Shown one piece after another: positions 6,166 through 14,579 of a stretch of 15,383 nt of DNA. This stretch comes from an uncultured Bacilli bacterium (lineage in GTDB: Bacteria > Bacillota_I > Bacilli_A > RFN20 > CAG-631). The DNA is taken from assembly GCA_934215405.1 (NCBI GenBank), contig CAKPZU010000045.1, forward strand, positions 1 through 15,383, read 5' to 3'. The position numbers and the translations under genes were made by a program. Positions within the stretch are counted from its first letter, which is position 1. Every line of letters begins with the position of its first letter. The notes beneath the pieces are model-generated. The model ran no database searches. It was not told the origin of the DNA and was given only the letters and a program-made list of their open reading frames with translations.

Positions 6166-7598
6166 TATAATTTACATACTTTCATTAAGTTTGTATTACC
6201 AATACCATTACCACCAGTAATTATGAAAGTGTCTCCTTCTTTTAAGCCATAAAATACAGCAATTTCACTAGCTAAGGCAATAAAGTCAATTTCGTATGTT
6301 TTATGAGTTGCAACTACTGGATAAATTCCCCAGTTAAGTGTTAATGACATTCTAATTGTTTCATCAGATGATACTGAAGCAATTGGACAATTAGGACGAT
6401 ATTTTGAAATGCGCTTTGCAGTAGCTCCAGATTCACTAAAGGCTACAATTAATTTGGCATTTACTTCTTTTGCAGTTGTAATAACAGCGTTAGCTACAGC
6501 GTCATCAAGTGGGAAATTAAATGCATCATTAGAATCACTTGAAACGGCTTGTGAATTATTTAAAGCATATATTTCATAAGCATGAGCTTCTGTTGCTTTA
6601 ATTATCTTTGATAATTCCTTTACTGATTTAATTGGGTAAAGACCAATTGTTGTAACATTTGTTAATGAAATACCATCAACACCATCTAAAACTAAGTTAG
6701 CAACATCTGATACTTCAGCACGGCTAGGCTTTTTATTTCTTGTCATTGATGAAATAATTTGTGTTCCAACAATAATAGGCTTACCAGCTAAATTACATTT
6801 CTTTATCATTTTCTTTTGAACAATTGGCTGTAGCTCATATGGATATTCAACTGCTAAATCACCACGTGAAATAATAATTCCATCAGCTACATTTAAAATT
6901 TCATCAAAATTATCAACAGCAGCTTTATTTTCAATTTTGGCAAAAACCTTAATATTGGCATTTAATTCTTTTAAGAAATCCTTAATTGTTATAACGTCTA
7001 AAGCATTTCTAACAAATGAAGCACCAATAAAGTCAACGCCAGCGCGAGAAGCAAATTTTAAAACTTGAGCATCATCACTACTGATAATTGGCATTGAACT
7101 TGTAAGATTTGGAATATTAACTAAACAATCGTCTTGTACAGAACCTGATTTTAAGGCTTGACATTCAATAGTTTTATTCTCATCATTTTTATTTTTAACA
7201 ACTAAACGTACACTTCCACTATTAACTAATATTTCATCATCTACTTTAATATCATCAAATAAACTTGGACAGTTTACAGAAAATTCATGAGCATTTCCTA
7301 GTATTTTCTCTTGTGTATGGATTATTACCTTACAATCCTTACCAATGGCATCAATTGAATTAACAAATTCATGTGTTTTAATTTTTGGACCATAGGTATC
7401 AAGCATAATTGATAAAGCACGTTCATGAATTAATGAGAATTTTTTAACCATATCAATGTATTTTTGTTGAGTGGCAATACCACCATTTGCAAAATTTAAT
7501 CTTGCAACATTCATTCCTGAAAGAATCATTTCCTCCAAGACTTTTTCGTTATCAGATTGTGAACCAATAGTACAGACAATTTTTGTTTTATTTAACAT
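6165..7598 (-). CDS. pyk: Pyruvate kinase, divergent, predicted K+-independent
   Basis: This cytosolic enzyme converts phosphoenolpyruvate and ADP to pyruvate and ATP. At 477 residues it has the A, B and C domains but not the extra C-terminal PEP-utiliser-like domain of Bacillus Pyk. Core residues are kept: R33, N35, D67, K221-I-E223, D247 in RGDLAVE and T279. Several near-invariant loops differ: NFSHG is NFANG (35-39), DTKGPEIR is DTYGPKIK (67-74), the VDDG of the B domain is VNSG, and SGETA is TNVTT (313-317). Lys72 corresponds to position 117 of rabbit muscle enzyme, where Glu marks K+-dependent and Lys K+-independent enzymes. AAGGAGG overlaps the pfkA stop. It is downstream of pfkA and coupled to glk. 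I expect an active enzyme with altered cofactor needs, but activity is not proven by sequence. Confidence 0.93.
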   Translation of the reverse strand: MLNKTKIVCTIGSQSDNEKVLEEMILSGMNVARLNFANGGIATQQKYIDMVKKFSLIHERALSIMLDTYGPKIKTHEFVNSIDAIGKDCKVIIHTQEKILGNAHEFSVNCPSLFDDIKVDDEILVNSGSVRLVVKNKNDENKTIECQALKSGSVQDDCLVNIPNLTSSMPIISSDDAQVLKFASRAGVDFIGASFVRNALDVITIKDFLKELNANIKVFAKIENKAAVDNFDEILNVADGIIISRGDLAVEYPYELQPIVQKKMIKKCNLAGKPIIVGTQIISSMTRNKKPSRAEVSDVANLVLDGVDGISLTNVTTIGLYPIKSVKELSKIIKATEAHAYEIYALNNSQAVSSDSNDAFNFPLDDAVANAVITTAKEVNAKLIVAFSESGATAKRISKYRPNCPIASVSSDETIRMSLTLNWGIYPVVATHKTYEIDFIALASEIAVFYGLKEGDTFIITGGNGIGNTNLMKVCKL

Positions 7599-7609
7599 AT
7601 TCTTCCTCC

Positions 7610-8572
7610 TTAAATAAAATGTTTAAATTGTTCAATTAATTTGACAGGCTTTTTCTTTGGTAGCTTGTTGGCTTCAATAATATCCATATATGTTAATGTT
7701 TCACCCTTTACGCCAACGCAAACACCTGTTTTTCCTTCTTTTAATAATTCAACAGCATAATCGCCAAGACGAGATGCTAAAACTCTATCAAATGCAGATG
7801 GAGTTCCTCCACGTTGAATATGACCTAAAACATTACTACGTGTTTCATATGTTCCATCCTTATTTAATAAATCTTCAATGTATGTAACAGGAATAGTATG
7901 CTCACATACAACGATAATACAATTTTGCTTATGTAAGGCTTTGGCATTGTGAACAGCTTCTAATAATTTTTCATCGCTATATTCTTCTTTTGATGTAACT
8001 ACAAATTCTGCACCACAAGCAATGCCAGCTCTAATTGCTAAATCAGGATTATATCTACCCATTACTTCAACAACCATGCAGCGATTATGAGAATATGAAG
8101 TATCTCTTAATTTATCAATGCATTCAACAATTGTATTTAATGTTGTATCAAAGCCAATTGTGTATTCTGTTGAAACAATATCATTATCAATTGTTCCTGG
8201 CATTCCAATGCATGGAAGACCCATTAATGATAATTTATAAGCTCCCATATAAGTTCCATCGCCACCAATGCAAACTAGTGCATCGATACCAAAGCTTTTT
8301 AATTTATCAATAGCCTTTTGTCTTACTTCCTCTTCTTTAAATTCTGGAAATCTTGCTGAAAATAAAATTGAGCCACCACGGTTAATTATATCAGCAACGT
8401 CTTCACGCTCAAGCTTTTTAATTTCACCAGTTTCTAAGCCCTTATAGCCATTATAAATACCATAGGCTTCAATACCATAATAATTAGCAGCACGTACTAC
8501 AGCTCTAATTGCAGCATTCATTCCAGGTGCATCGCCACCAGATGTTAAAATACCAATTTTTTTAATTTCCAT
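7610..8572 (-). CDS. pfkA: ATP-dependent 6-phosphofructokinase
   Basis: PfkA phosphorylates fructose 6-phosphate to the 1,6-bisphosphate, the committed step of glycolysis. The 320-residue length matches bacterial ATP-dependent enzymes. Motifs include GGDAPGMNAAIR (12-23), GGDGT (103-107), PGTIDND (125-131) with the catalytic base D129, R164, MGR (171-173) and LGHIQRGG (249-256). Gly at 106 and 126, rather than the Asp and Lys of PPi-dependent enzymes, points to ATP. R56 and the GAEF Glu (189) near the allosteric site are kept, so control by ADP/PEP is plausible. One oddity is GRYNPDLAI, with Asn-Pro where a Gly-Asp context is usual. The start is supported by TAGGAG, overlapping the dnaI stop. 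pfkA followed by pyk is a common Bacillota order. Confidence 0.97.
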   Translation of the reverse strand: MEIKKIGILTSGGDAPGMNAAIRAVVRAANYYGIEAYGIYNGYKGLETGEIKKLEREDVADIINRGGSILFSARFPEFKEEEVRQKAIDKLKSFGIDALVCIGGDGTYMGAYKLSLMGLPCIGMPGTIDNDIVSTEYTIGFDTTLNTIVECIDKLRDTSYSHNRCMVVEVMGRYNPDLAIRAGIACGAEFVVTSKEEYSDEKLLEAVHNAKALHKQNCIIVVCEHTIPVTYIEDLLNKDGTYETRSNVLGHIQRGGTPSAFDRVLASRLGDYAVELLKEGKTGVCVGVKGETLTYMDIIEANKLPKKKPVKLIEQFKHFI

Positions 8573-8582
8573 AACATATCTC

Positions 8583-9443
8583 CTATTTTCTTATTTCATT
8601 AATTTTTTCTATTTCTTGATTAGCCTTTGCTTCATCATTATATGAAATACGATAAAGCTTTTTTAATTCATCTAGAGGAAATTCGCTACATAATATAGTG
8701 ATTTTATCATTTTGGAGCCTATTATCTAAAATAGATAATAAAATGTCATCCCTAGACCAAGTAGTGATGGCTTCATTTCCTAAACCATCTATTATTAATA
8801 TATCACTTTCTATGATAATTTTAAATGTATTTTGTGTGTTATTTGATTTAAAATCACCTTTAATATCCTTTAGCATATCGGAAAATTTAACAACACTTAA
8901 TTTATTGTTCAATAAAAGATTATATGCTAATGATTTAATTAGCTTAATTCTAATTTTAGAATTAGATAAGCTTAAAAATGCTCCACTTGATTTTTTAAAG
9001 TTAATTATATCAATGATTTTTTTTACAAATTCAACTCCAAGTAAATTTGCATTGTCAATTACAAAGCTTTTCAAGGAAGCATCAAGTAAATCTTCACTAT
9101 TAAATGTTGTATAAATTAAATTTTTCTTTCTTGCGTAATATTCTTTATATTTGTTGCAAATAGTAAACATATCGCTAAAGGAATTATCATCATTTTTTAT
9201 TAATTCATAAACATAGCCTTTAGTTGAATGCTTACAATTTTCCATTTTATTGCAATACATACAATCTTGATTATACTTAATATAATTATTGATTAATTCA
9301 TAATTGTTTTTAATATCTTCATCAGTTAGATTTAATCTATCTATTAATTCTTTAGCAGTATCATTACTTTTAATTGCTTCAATTATTTTTCCATAATCAA
9401 AGTCGCTATTATAATTAAGCTTTATTTTTTTTAATTCTTCCAT
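8583..9443 (-). CDS. dnaI: DnaI-like helicase loader with degenerate AAA+ domain
   Basis: DnaI loads the replicative helicase at the origin and at restarted forks. This 286-residue protein has the DnaI layout: an N-terminal helicase-binding part with a likely zinc site (C61, C64, C70, H72, C96) and a C-terminal AAA+ domain. The domain is recognisable from the block DILIIDGLGNEAITTWSRDD (214-233). ATPase motifs are lost: the P-loop position reads LSNSKIRIKL (159-168), without GxxGxGK[ST]; the second Walker B acid is Gly (G220); the sensor-1 Asn is Glu (E254); and the Arg-finger region reads ANQEIEKI. It lies directly after dnaB, and AGGAGG sits in the last dnaB codons, as in other Bacilli. I infer a loader that works without ATP binding, or one surviving only as a scaffold. 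The identity rests on context plus the patterns above. Confidence 0.85.
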   Translation of the reverse strand: MEELKKIKLNYNSDFDYGKIIEAIKSNDTAKELIDRLNLTDEDIKNNYELINNYIKYNQDCMYCNKMENCKHSTKGYVYELIKNDDNSFSDMFTICNKYKEYYARKKNLIYTTFNSEDLLDASLKSFVIDNANLLGVEFVKKIIDIINFKKSSGAFLSLSNSKIRIKLIKSLAYNLLLNNKLSVVKFSDMLKDIKGDFKSNNTQNTFKIIIESDILIIDGLGNEAITTWSRDDILLSILDNRLQNDKITILCSEFPLDELKKLYRISYNDEAKANQEIEKINEIRK

Positions 9444-9446
9444 AGT

Positions 9447-10613
9447 TTATCCTCCTAAGGCTTTCTTAAAGCTGTTTAGAAGTTCACTATCTATTTCTTC
9501 TGTAGCATTTTCCTTTTCGCTTATTTCTTTTTCAATAGGTGTATCGTTTTTATGTATTGTATTTTCTTTATTCTTATATGATTTGATTCTATTATTTAAA
9601 TTTCTAAAATAATTCATTGCATCAATAGTATTTTTGACATTAGCAATTAGCATATCTTCAATTATTTTAGCAAAATAATTCTTAGGAAGCCCCATTGTTT
9701 GCTTTTTATAAGTGAAATAATAATTAATAACGACATTTAAAACTCCTTCACTTATTTGATATTTATCTAAAAGCTCATTAATCATTGATGTTTCACTTGG
9801 AAGTAAAGCACTCCTTCCAGATAATTTTTTATAATAGGCAATAGATCTTTCATTATTAAAGGCCTTTTCAATCATTTCATCAGATTCTTTGTTTTTATCC
9901 TTAAACTTTTGTTCAACAAAGGCATTTAGCTTATTTAAATCAATAACAAATTGATCATTTGAATAATCAAAGGAATTCAATAGAGAGTTTTCAATTTCAT
10001 TGTAATCTAAATTAAATAATTTCTTTAATCTTGAAATTTCCTTTTTTGTTTGCTCATTAAAGGCTGTTGAACTTGAAATAACAGGATACTTTTCATAGAA
10101 TTGCTCATAGAATTCTTTTTCACTTATATCCTTTGCTGTTGAAATTTCATCTATATCAACATATTCATCCTCATTGATGGCGCTACTCATAAAATAATCA
10201 TATACTTGCTGATAGTAGGTTTCATCAACTAAAACCTGTAAGGAATTATTAAGCTTTAAAGTATCAAAAAAGTCAAGTGCTGTTTTTGTTGGATATACAA
10301 CAAATAAGAAATCATTTTCCTTTTTAGAATTAGCTTTATATTTTATTAATGAATATTTCTTTAATGTTTCAATTGATTCGTTAAACATATCCTCATCAAT
10401 TTGTAATAATTTTAATAGCCTTGAAATTTGAAAACTAGCCTTAATATTTTTATTTAAAGACATTTCGCTTTCAAACAATAAATAAATGCTTAAGGCATTG
10501 CTTCCAATAATAGGTCCATATAAGCGAACTAAAACCTTATAATCTATTACGAGCTTTTGCTCTTTTTTATTGTTTGATATTTTATAAGTATCATTTTTAC
10601 CAAATGTATACAT
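9447..10613 (-). CDS. dnaB: Replication initiation protein DnaB (Bacillus-type, DnaD/DnaB family)
   Basis: This is the Bacillus-type DnaB, a remodelling and membrane-attachment protein acting with DnaD and DnaI in helicase loading, not the helicase itself. At 388 residues it is shorter than the B. subtilis protein (about 470). The N-terminal part (about 20-120) looks like the winged-helix DDBH1 region. Residues about 255-335 match DDBH2, including YYKKLSGR, the stretch around EGVLNVVINYY and Y313-x3-I317. The Trp expected to complete YxxxIxxxW is Met (M321). A charged, low-complexity tail (345-375) precedes a short C-terminal helix. The ribosome-binding site is AAGGATGTGAT, spanning the coaE stop. 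The position between coaE and dnaI is the classical one, although the often-present nrdR is absent. Confidence 0.9.
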   Translation of the reverse strand: MYTFGKNDTYKISNNKKEQKLVIDYKVLVRLYGPIIGSNALSIYLLFESEMSLNKNIKASFQISRLLKLLQIDEDMFNESIETLKKYSLIKYKANSKKENDFLFVVYPTKTALDFFDTLKLNNSLQVLVDETYYQQVYDYFMSSAINEDEYVDIDEISTAKDISEKEFYEQFYEKYPVISSSTAFNEQTKKEISRLKKLFNLDYNEIENSLLNSFDYSNDQFVIDLNKLNAFVEQKFKDKNKESDEMIEKAFNNERSIAYYKKLSGRSALLPSETSMINELLDKYQISEGVLNVVINYYFTYKKQTMGLPKNYFAKIIEDMLIANVKNTIDAMNYFRNLNNRIKSYKNKENTIHKNDTPIEKEISEKENATEEIDSELLNSFKKALGG

Positions 10614-10617
10614 AATA

Positions 10618-11184
10618 TCACATCCTTTTTTTAATTTCTTCTATTACCGTTTTTAATCTTTCTATATTTATTAAATCGTCATCTGTGCTATTAATGACAT
10701 AATCAGCATTTTTAATTTTGTTAAAATTATCATACTGTAGTGCTTCTAATTTTACCATATATTCATAAGAAGTGTTATCCCTTTTTTTTAAACGTTTATG
10801 TCTTAATTTGTCATCTATAGAAATTGCTATTACTAAATCAAATAAATTTTCCATGTGGCTTTCATAAAGAAGTGCTACCTCAACAAAAGAAATAGGATAA
10901 TTATTTCTAATTTCTACAATTTTTTCTTTAACATATGGATGAATAATTGCATTCAATTTAGCAATATTATTTTCATTTAATTGGCTTTTTAATAAAGTAA
11001 AATCAATTTTATTATCAATAACACAATTAAATTCTTCCTTTAATTTATTTATAATTTCTTTTTCATTATAGGCCTCTTTAGCAATTTTATCTGCATCAAA
11101 TATTGGGTAATTATAAATTTCCTTTATTTTATTTAAATAAAATGACTTTCCAGAGCCAATACAACCAGTTAATGCAACAATCAT
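10618..11184 (-). CDS. coaE: Dephospho-CoA kinase
   Basis: CoaE phosphorylates the ribose 3'-hydroxyl of dephospho-CoA, the last step of coenzyme A synthesis. At 188 residues it is slightly short for the family. It shows the P-loop GCIGSGKS (7-14), the DAD substrate motif (30-32), the HP pair of the LNAIIHPYV segment (82-83), VALLYES where VPLLFE is usual (102-108), the lid segment RLKKRD (131-136) and ADYVINSTDD near the end. Its ATG overlaps the mutM stop (ATGA), and its own stop is TGA, good evidence for the standard code. The mutM-coaE pair is typical of Bacilli; here it also shares a strand with coaX and a likely pantothenate importer. Confidence 0.96.
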   Translation of the reverse strand: MIVALTGCIGSGKSFYLNKIKEIYNYPIFDADKIAKEAYNEKEIINKLKEEFNCVIDNKIDFTLLKSQLNENNIAKLNAIIHPYVKEKIVEIRNNYPISFVEVALLYESHMENLFDLVIAISIDDKLRHKRLKKRDNTSYEYMVKLEALQYDNFNKIKNADYVINSTDDDLINIERLKTVIEEIKKRM

Positions 11185-12005
11185 AATTTTTCCTTTTGGC
11201 AGTTAGGACAATAATGTGTTCCTCTACCATTTACAAATTCTTTAACAATAATTGAATGACAAATTAAGCAAGGCTTATTTTCTCTTCCATAAACCTTTAA
11301 TTTTTGTTGAAACATTCCATCTACTCCATGGGTGTTCTTAAATGTTTTAATACTACTTCCACCTTCTTTAATGGCCTCATTTAAAATAATATTTCCTTCT
11401 TTTATTATATTTTTACAATCATCAATAGTTAGCTTGTTTGCTTTTGTTAATGGATTAATTTTACAAGCAAAGCAAATTTCATCAGCATAAATATTACCAA
11501 TACCTGCAATAATGCTTTGGTCCAATAAGCAAGTTTTAATGGGCTTATTATTTTTCTTAAACTTGTTATATAAATATGCTGGATCATTAATCATACTTAA
11601 TTCTAATCCTAAATTACATAATGGCTTTTCTTTAAAAATATCAACATTATTATTAAATAGCCACATTCTTCCAAATTTTCTAACATCGTGATAAATCAAT
11701 ATTTTTTTACTGTAAAAGTAAAAAATAATATGTGAGTGTTTATCAATTAAAGATTCACTCAATTTAAATTTTCCTTCCATTCTTAAATGAATTATTAAAG
11801 TGTAGTTAGTTAAGTAAACTATTATATATTTTCCTAGCCTATTAAAGCTTTTTATAGTTTGATCCCTTAAAGAATTTATAAAGGTTTCCTTATCTACATT
11901 TTCTAGGATATTTTCATAATTAACAACTACATTGCTAATCTTTTCATTTAAAAAATCTTCCTTTAAGGCATTTTTTATTGTTTCAACCTCAGGTAATTCT
12001 GGCAT
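11181..12005 (-). CDS. mutM: Formamidopyrimidine-DNA glycosylase (Fpg)
   Basis: Fpg removes 8-oxoguanine and formamidopyrimidines from DNA and nicks the abasic site. The start MPELPEVET supplies the catalytic P2 (Schiff base) and E3. The 274-residue protein then shows K59 in LGKY, HLRMEGK (73-79), the H2TH-region stretch DQSIIAGIGNIYADE (162-176) with N171, and a C-terminal zinc finger (C246, C249, C266, C269) with the DNA-contacting R261. All key residues are present, so it should be active. It begins one base after the polA stop, with GGAGG in the last polA codons, and overlaps coaE by 4 bp. polA-mutM-coaE is a conserved Bacillota base-excision-repair arrangement. Confidence 0.97.
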   Translation of the reverse strand: MPELPEVETIKNALKEDFLNEKISNVVVNYENILENVDKETFINSLRDQTIKSFNRLGKYIIVYLTNYTLIIHLRMEGKFKLSESLIDKHSHIIFYFYSKKILIYHDVRKFGRMWLFNNNVDIFKEKPLCNLGLELSMINDPAYLYNKFKKNNKPIKTCLLDQSIIAGIGNIYADEICFACKINPLTKANKLTIDDCKNIIKEGNIILNEAIKEGGSSIKTFKNTHGVDGMFQQKLKVYGRENKPCLICHSIIVKEFVNGRGTHYCPNCQKEKL

Positions 12006-12006
12006 A

Positions 12007-14577
12007 TTATTTAGCCTCCAACCAATTTAAGCCAACGCCACTTGAAACCTTTAAAGTGATTTGTTGGTTTTCTAAAACATTTTCCATAGCTTGCTTAATT
12101 TCTTCTTTTACAGTATCAATTATTTCATTTTTTACTTCAAATAATAATTCGTCATGGATTTGACAAATCATACGGCAATCATTTTTGTATTTACTTATTA
12201 TATTATCAACCTTTATCATAGCAAGCTTCATAATATCAGCTGCGCTTCCTTGAATTGGGGTGTTCATAGCAATACGTTTTGCAGCTTCCTTTACCTGATA
12301 ATTTGTAGAAAAGATTTCTGGAACCATTCTTCTTCTTTTTAGTATTGTTGTAACATATCCGCTTTCTTGGCAAATTTTAATTTCATTATCCATAAATTCT
12401 TTAACTTTAGGATATGTTTCAAAGAATTTATTAATAAAGCTTTTTGCTTCATCAAGTGTGACATCAATTTGCTCAGATAAGCCCCAAGCTGATATTCCAT
12501 AAACTATTCCAAAATTAGTAGCTTTAGCAATTCTTCTTTGTTTATCGCTTACTTCACTAATTGGAATATTATATATTTTAGCAGCAGTAGCAGCATGAAT
12601 ATCATAGCCACTTTTAAAGGCTTCAATTAGATTTTCATCATTTGATAAAATTGCTAAAATCCTAAGCTCAATTTGTGAGTAATCAAGGGATAATATTTTA
12701 TAGCCTTCTGGAGCAATTACTAATTTCCTTATTATACTTCTTTCATCATCCCTTACAGATAGGTTTTGTAAATTTGGTTGAGATGATGATAATCTTCCTG
12801 TCATGGTAACACATTGATTAAACATGGCATGAATTCTTCCATCTTCAAATCTAAATGATGTAAATGAATCAATATAGGTATTTAATAGCTTAAAATATTT
12901 TCTATAAGATAATATTAAGCCAACAACAGGATGGTATTGAATAATTGCCTTTAAATCATCTGCTCCAGTTGAACGCTTTTTATTACATGGTAGCTTAAGC
13001 TCATCATATAATAATTCAGCTAATTGCTTAGGAGAATTAACATTAAATTCGTGGCCAACAATTTGCTTTATAGTACTTTCAAGTTCAAATAGCTTTTGAG
13101 TATATTCCTTATCAAGCTCATTAAGTAATTTAGAATCAATTAATACACCATTTGCTTCCATTTTAGCAAGTATTAAAGCAAGAGGTTGTTCAATATTATA
13201 TAATAAATAATCATTTTCAATTTCTTTTATTTTTTTAGTTACTTCTTTAGCACAGCTTGCTGAGGCTTTAACAATTAATAAAGCAGTCTTAATACAATCA
13301 TTATATGATGATCCTTTATTTAATGGAGTGATTTCGATACCATAGTTTTTAAAGATATCTAAATCATTTTTAATATCTGGATCAATTAAATATGAGGCTA
13401 GTAGTATATCAAAGCCTATATTATTTAATGCCATTTTTTCTTTTTTAAGAGATAGATATGCTTGCTTACTATTAAAAACATTTTTCTTTATTTTTTCATT
13501 TTTTAAATAATCAATTAAATCAAAATCAAAATAAATGTAGTTAACTGGAATATATTCTGCTTTAGTAGCATTAGCAATACTAATGCCCCTTAAATTGCCA
13601 AAATGATAATTTTCATTATCACTATCAACATATATATAGCTATCTTCATTTAATAAATCTAAGGATACTTTATCAACTATATTGATATTACAATCAAATT
13701 TACTACTACTTTCTTCTTCAATGGTATATTTTAGTAATGATTTTATATTATATTGCTTAAAGAATTTATTTAAGCCAACCTTATTGTAGCCATTATATTC
13801 TTCATCTAAAATTGACATATCAACTGGAACATCATTTACGATTGTAGCAAGCTCATATGATAAATAAGCCATATCCTTATCTCTTTCAAGCTTTTCCTTT
13901 AATTTTCCTTTAATTTCATCTATATTTTTATAAATATTATCTAGTGATGCATATTTATTAATTAAATCAAAGGCAGTTTTTTCACCAACACCTTTAACGC
14001 CAGGAATGTTATCACTAGCATCACCCATTAATGATTTTAAATCAATTATTTGCTTTGGAGTAAGATTATAAACCTCTTTTAAATGTACTTCATTAAATGG
14101 CTCAACTTCTGATAAGCCCTTATGCATCATATTAATAGTCGTATTATCATTAATTAGCTGTAATAAATCTCTATCACCTGTAAAAACCTCAAGCTTAACA
14201 TTATGCTCTTTAGCTTTACTAGCAATTGTTCCAATAATATCATCAGCTTCATAGCCTTCGATTTCAAGCGTTTTAATATTGCATAGGTTTAAAAATTCCT
14301 TAATAGGTTGAAATTGCATTTTTAATTCGGCAGGCACTTCACGTCTATTAGCTTTATAATTTGCATATTCTTTATGCCTAAATTTTTTGCCAGGAGAATC
14401 AAGAGCTACTAAAATATCATCAAATTCTTTCTTTTCAAGTAATTTTAAAACAATTGATGAAAATAAATAAATTGCATTTGTTGGAGTGCCATTTTCTGAC
14501 ATACTCATACGCATAGATGTTGCATAAAATGCTCTAAATATTAAGCCATTACCATCAAGTAAAATTATTTTTTTCAT
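12007..14577 (-). CDS. polA: DNA polymerase I
   Basis: Pol I fills repair gaps and removes RNA primers. The 856-residue protein has an intact 5'-3' exonuclease/flap domain (about 1-290), with acidic sites in EGYEADD (107-113), GDRD (134-137) and GDASDNIPG (185-193). The middle domain (about 300-470) has lost the proofreading acids: the exo II position reads FNSKQAYLSL, as in the inactive Bacillus domain, so no 3'-5' exonuclease is expected. The polymerase domain is complete: TGRLSS (593-598), motif A LDYSQIE (D632), motif B R681/K685/F689/Y693 and motif C IHDE (D809). Phe at 689 predicts discrimination against dideoxynucleotides. It starts 2 bases after dnaE, whose last codons contain the GGAGG ribosome-binding site. 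Confidence 0.98.
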   Translation of the reverse strand: MKKIILLDGNGLIFRAFYATSMRMSMSENGTPTNAIYLFSSIVLKLLEKKEFDDILVALDSPGKKFRHKEYANYKANRREVPAELKMQFQPIKEFLNLCNIKTLEIEGYEADDIIGTIASKAKEHNVKLEVFTGDRDLLQLINDNTTINMMHKGLSEVEPFNEVHLKEVYNLTPKQIIDLKSLMGDASDNIPGVKGVGEKTAFDLINKYASLDNIYKNIDEIKGKLKEKLERDKDMAYLSYELATIVNDVPVDMSILDEEYNGYNKVGLNKFFKQYNIKSLLKYTIEEESSSKFDCNINIVDKVSLDLLNEDSYIYVDSDNENYHFGNLRGISIANATKAEYIPVNYIYFDFDLIDYLKNEKIKKNVFNSKQAYLSLKKEKMALNNIGFDILLASYLIDPDIKNDLDIFKNYGIEITPLNKGSSYNDCIKTALLIVKASASCAKEVTKKIKEIENDYLLYNIEQPLALILAKMEANGVLIDSKLLNELDKEYTQKLFELESTIKQIVGHEFNVNSPKQLAELLYDELKLPCNKKRSTGADDLKAIIQYHPVVGLILSYRKYFKLLNTYIDSFTSFRFEDGRIHAMFNQCVTMTGRLSSSQPNLQNLSVRDDERSIIRKLVIAPEGYKILSLDYSQIELRILAILSNDENLIEAFKSGYDIHAATAAKIYNIPISEVSDKQRRIAKATNFGIVYGISAWGLSEQIDVTLDEAKSFINKFFETYPKVKEFMDNEIKICQESGYVTTILKRRRMVPEIFSTNYQVKEAAKRIAMNTPIQGSAADIMKLAMIKVDNIISKYKNDCRMICQIHDELLFEVKNEIIDTVKEEIKQAMENVLENQQITLKVSSGVGLNWLEAK

Positions 14578-14579
14578 TT

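Noticed and set aside
8698..9114. A 138-codon open frame on the plus strand inside dnaI
   Set aside because: It is antisense to a recognisable gene in an A+T-rich region, has no ribosome-binding site or family motif, and is explained by codon bias of the real gene.
12007..14577. Loss of the Pol I proofreading residues as a novelty
   Set aside because: Inactive 3'-5' exonuclease domains are usual in Bacillota Pol I, so this is expected.
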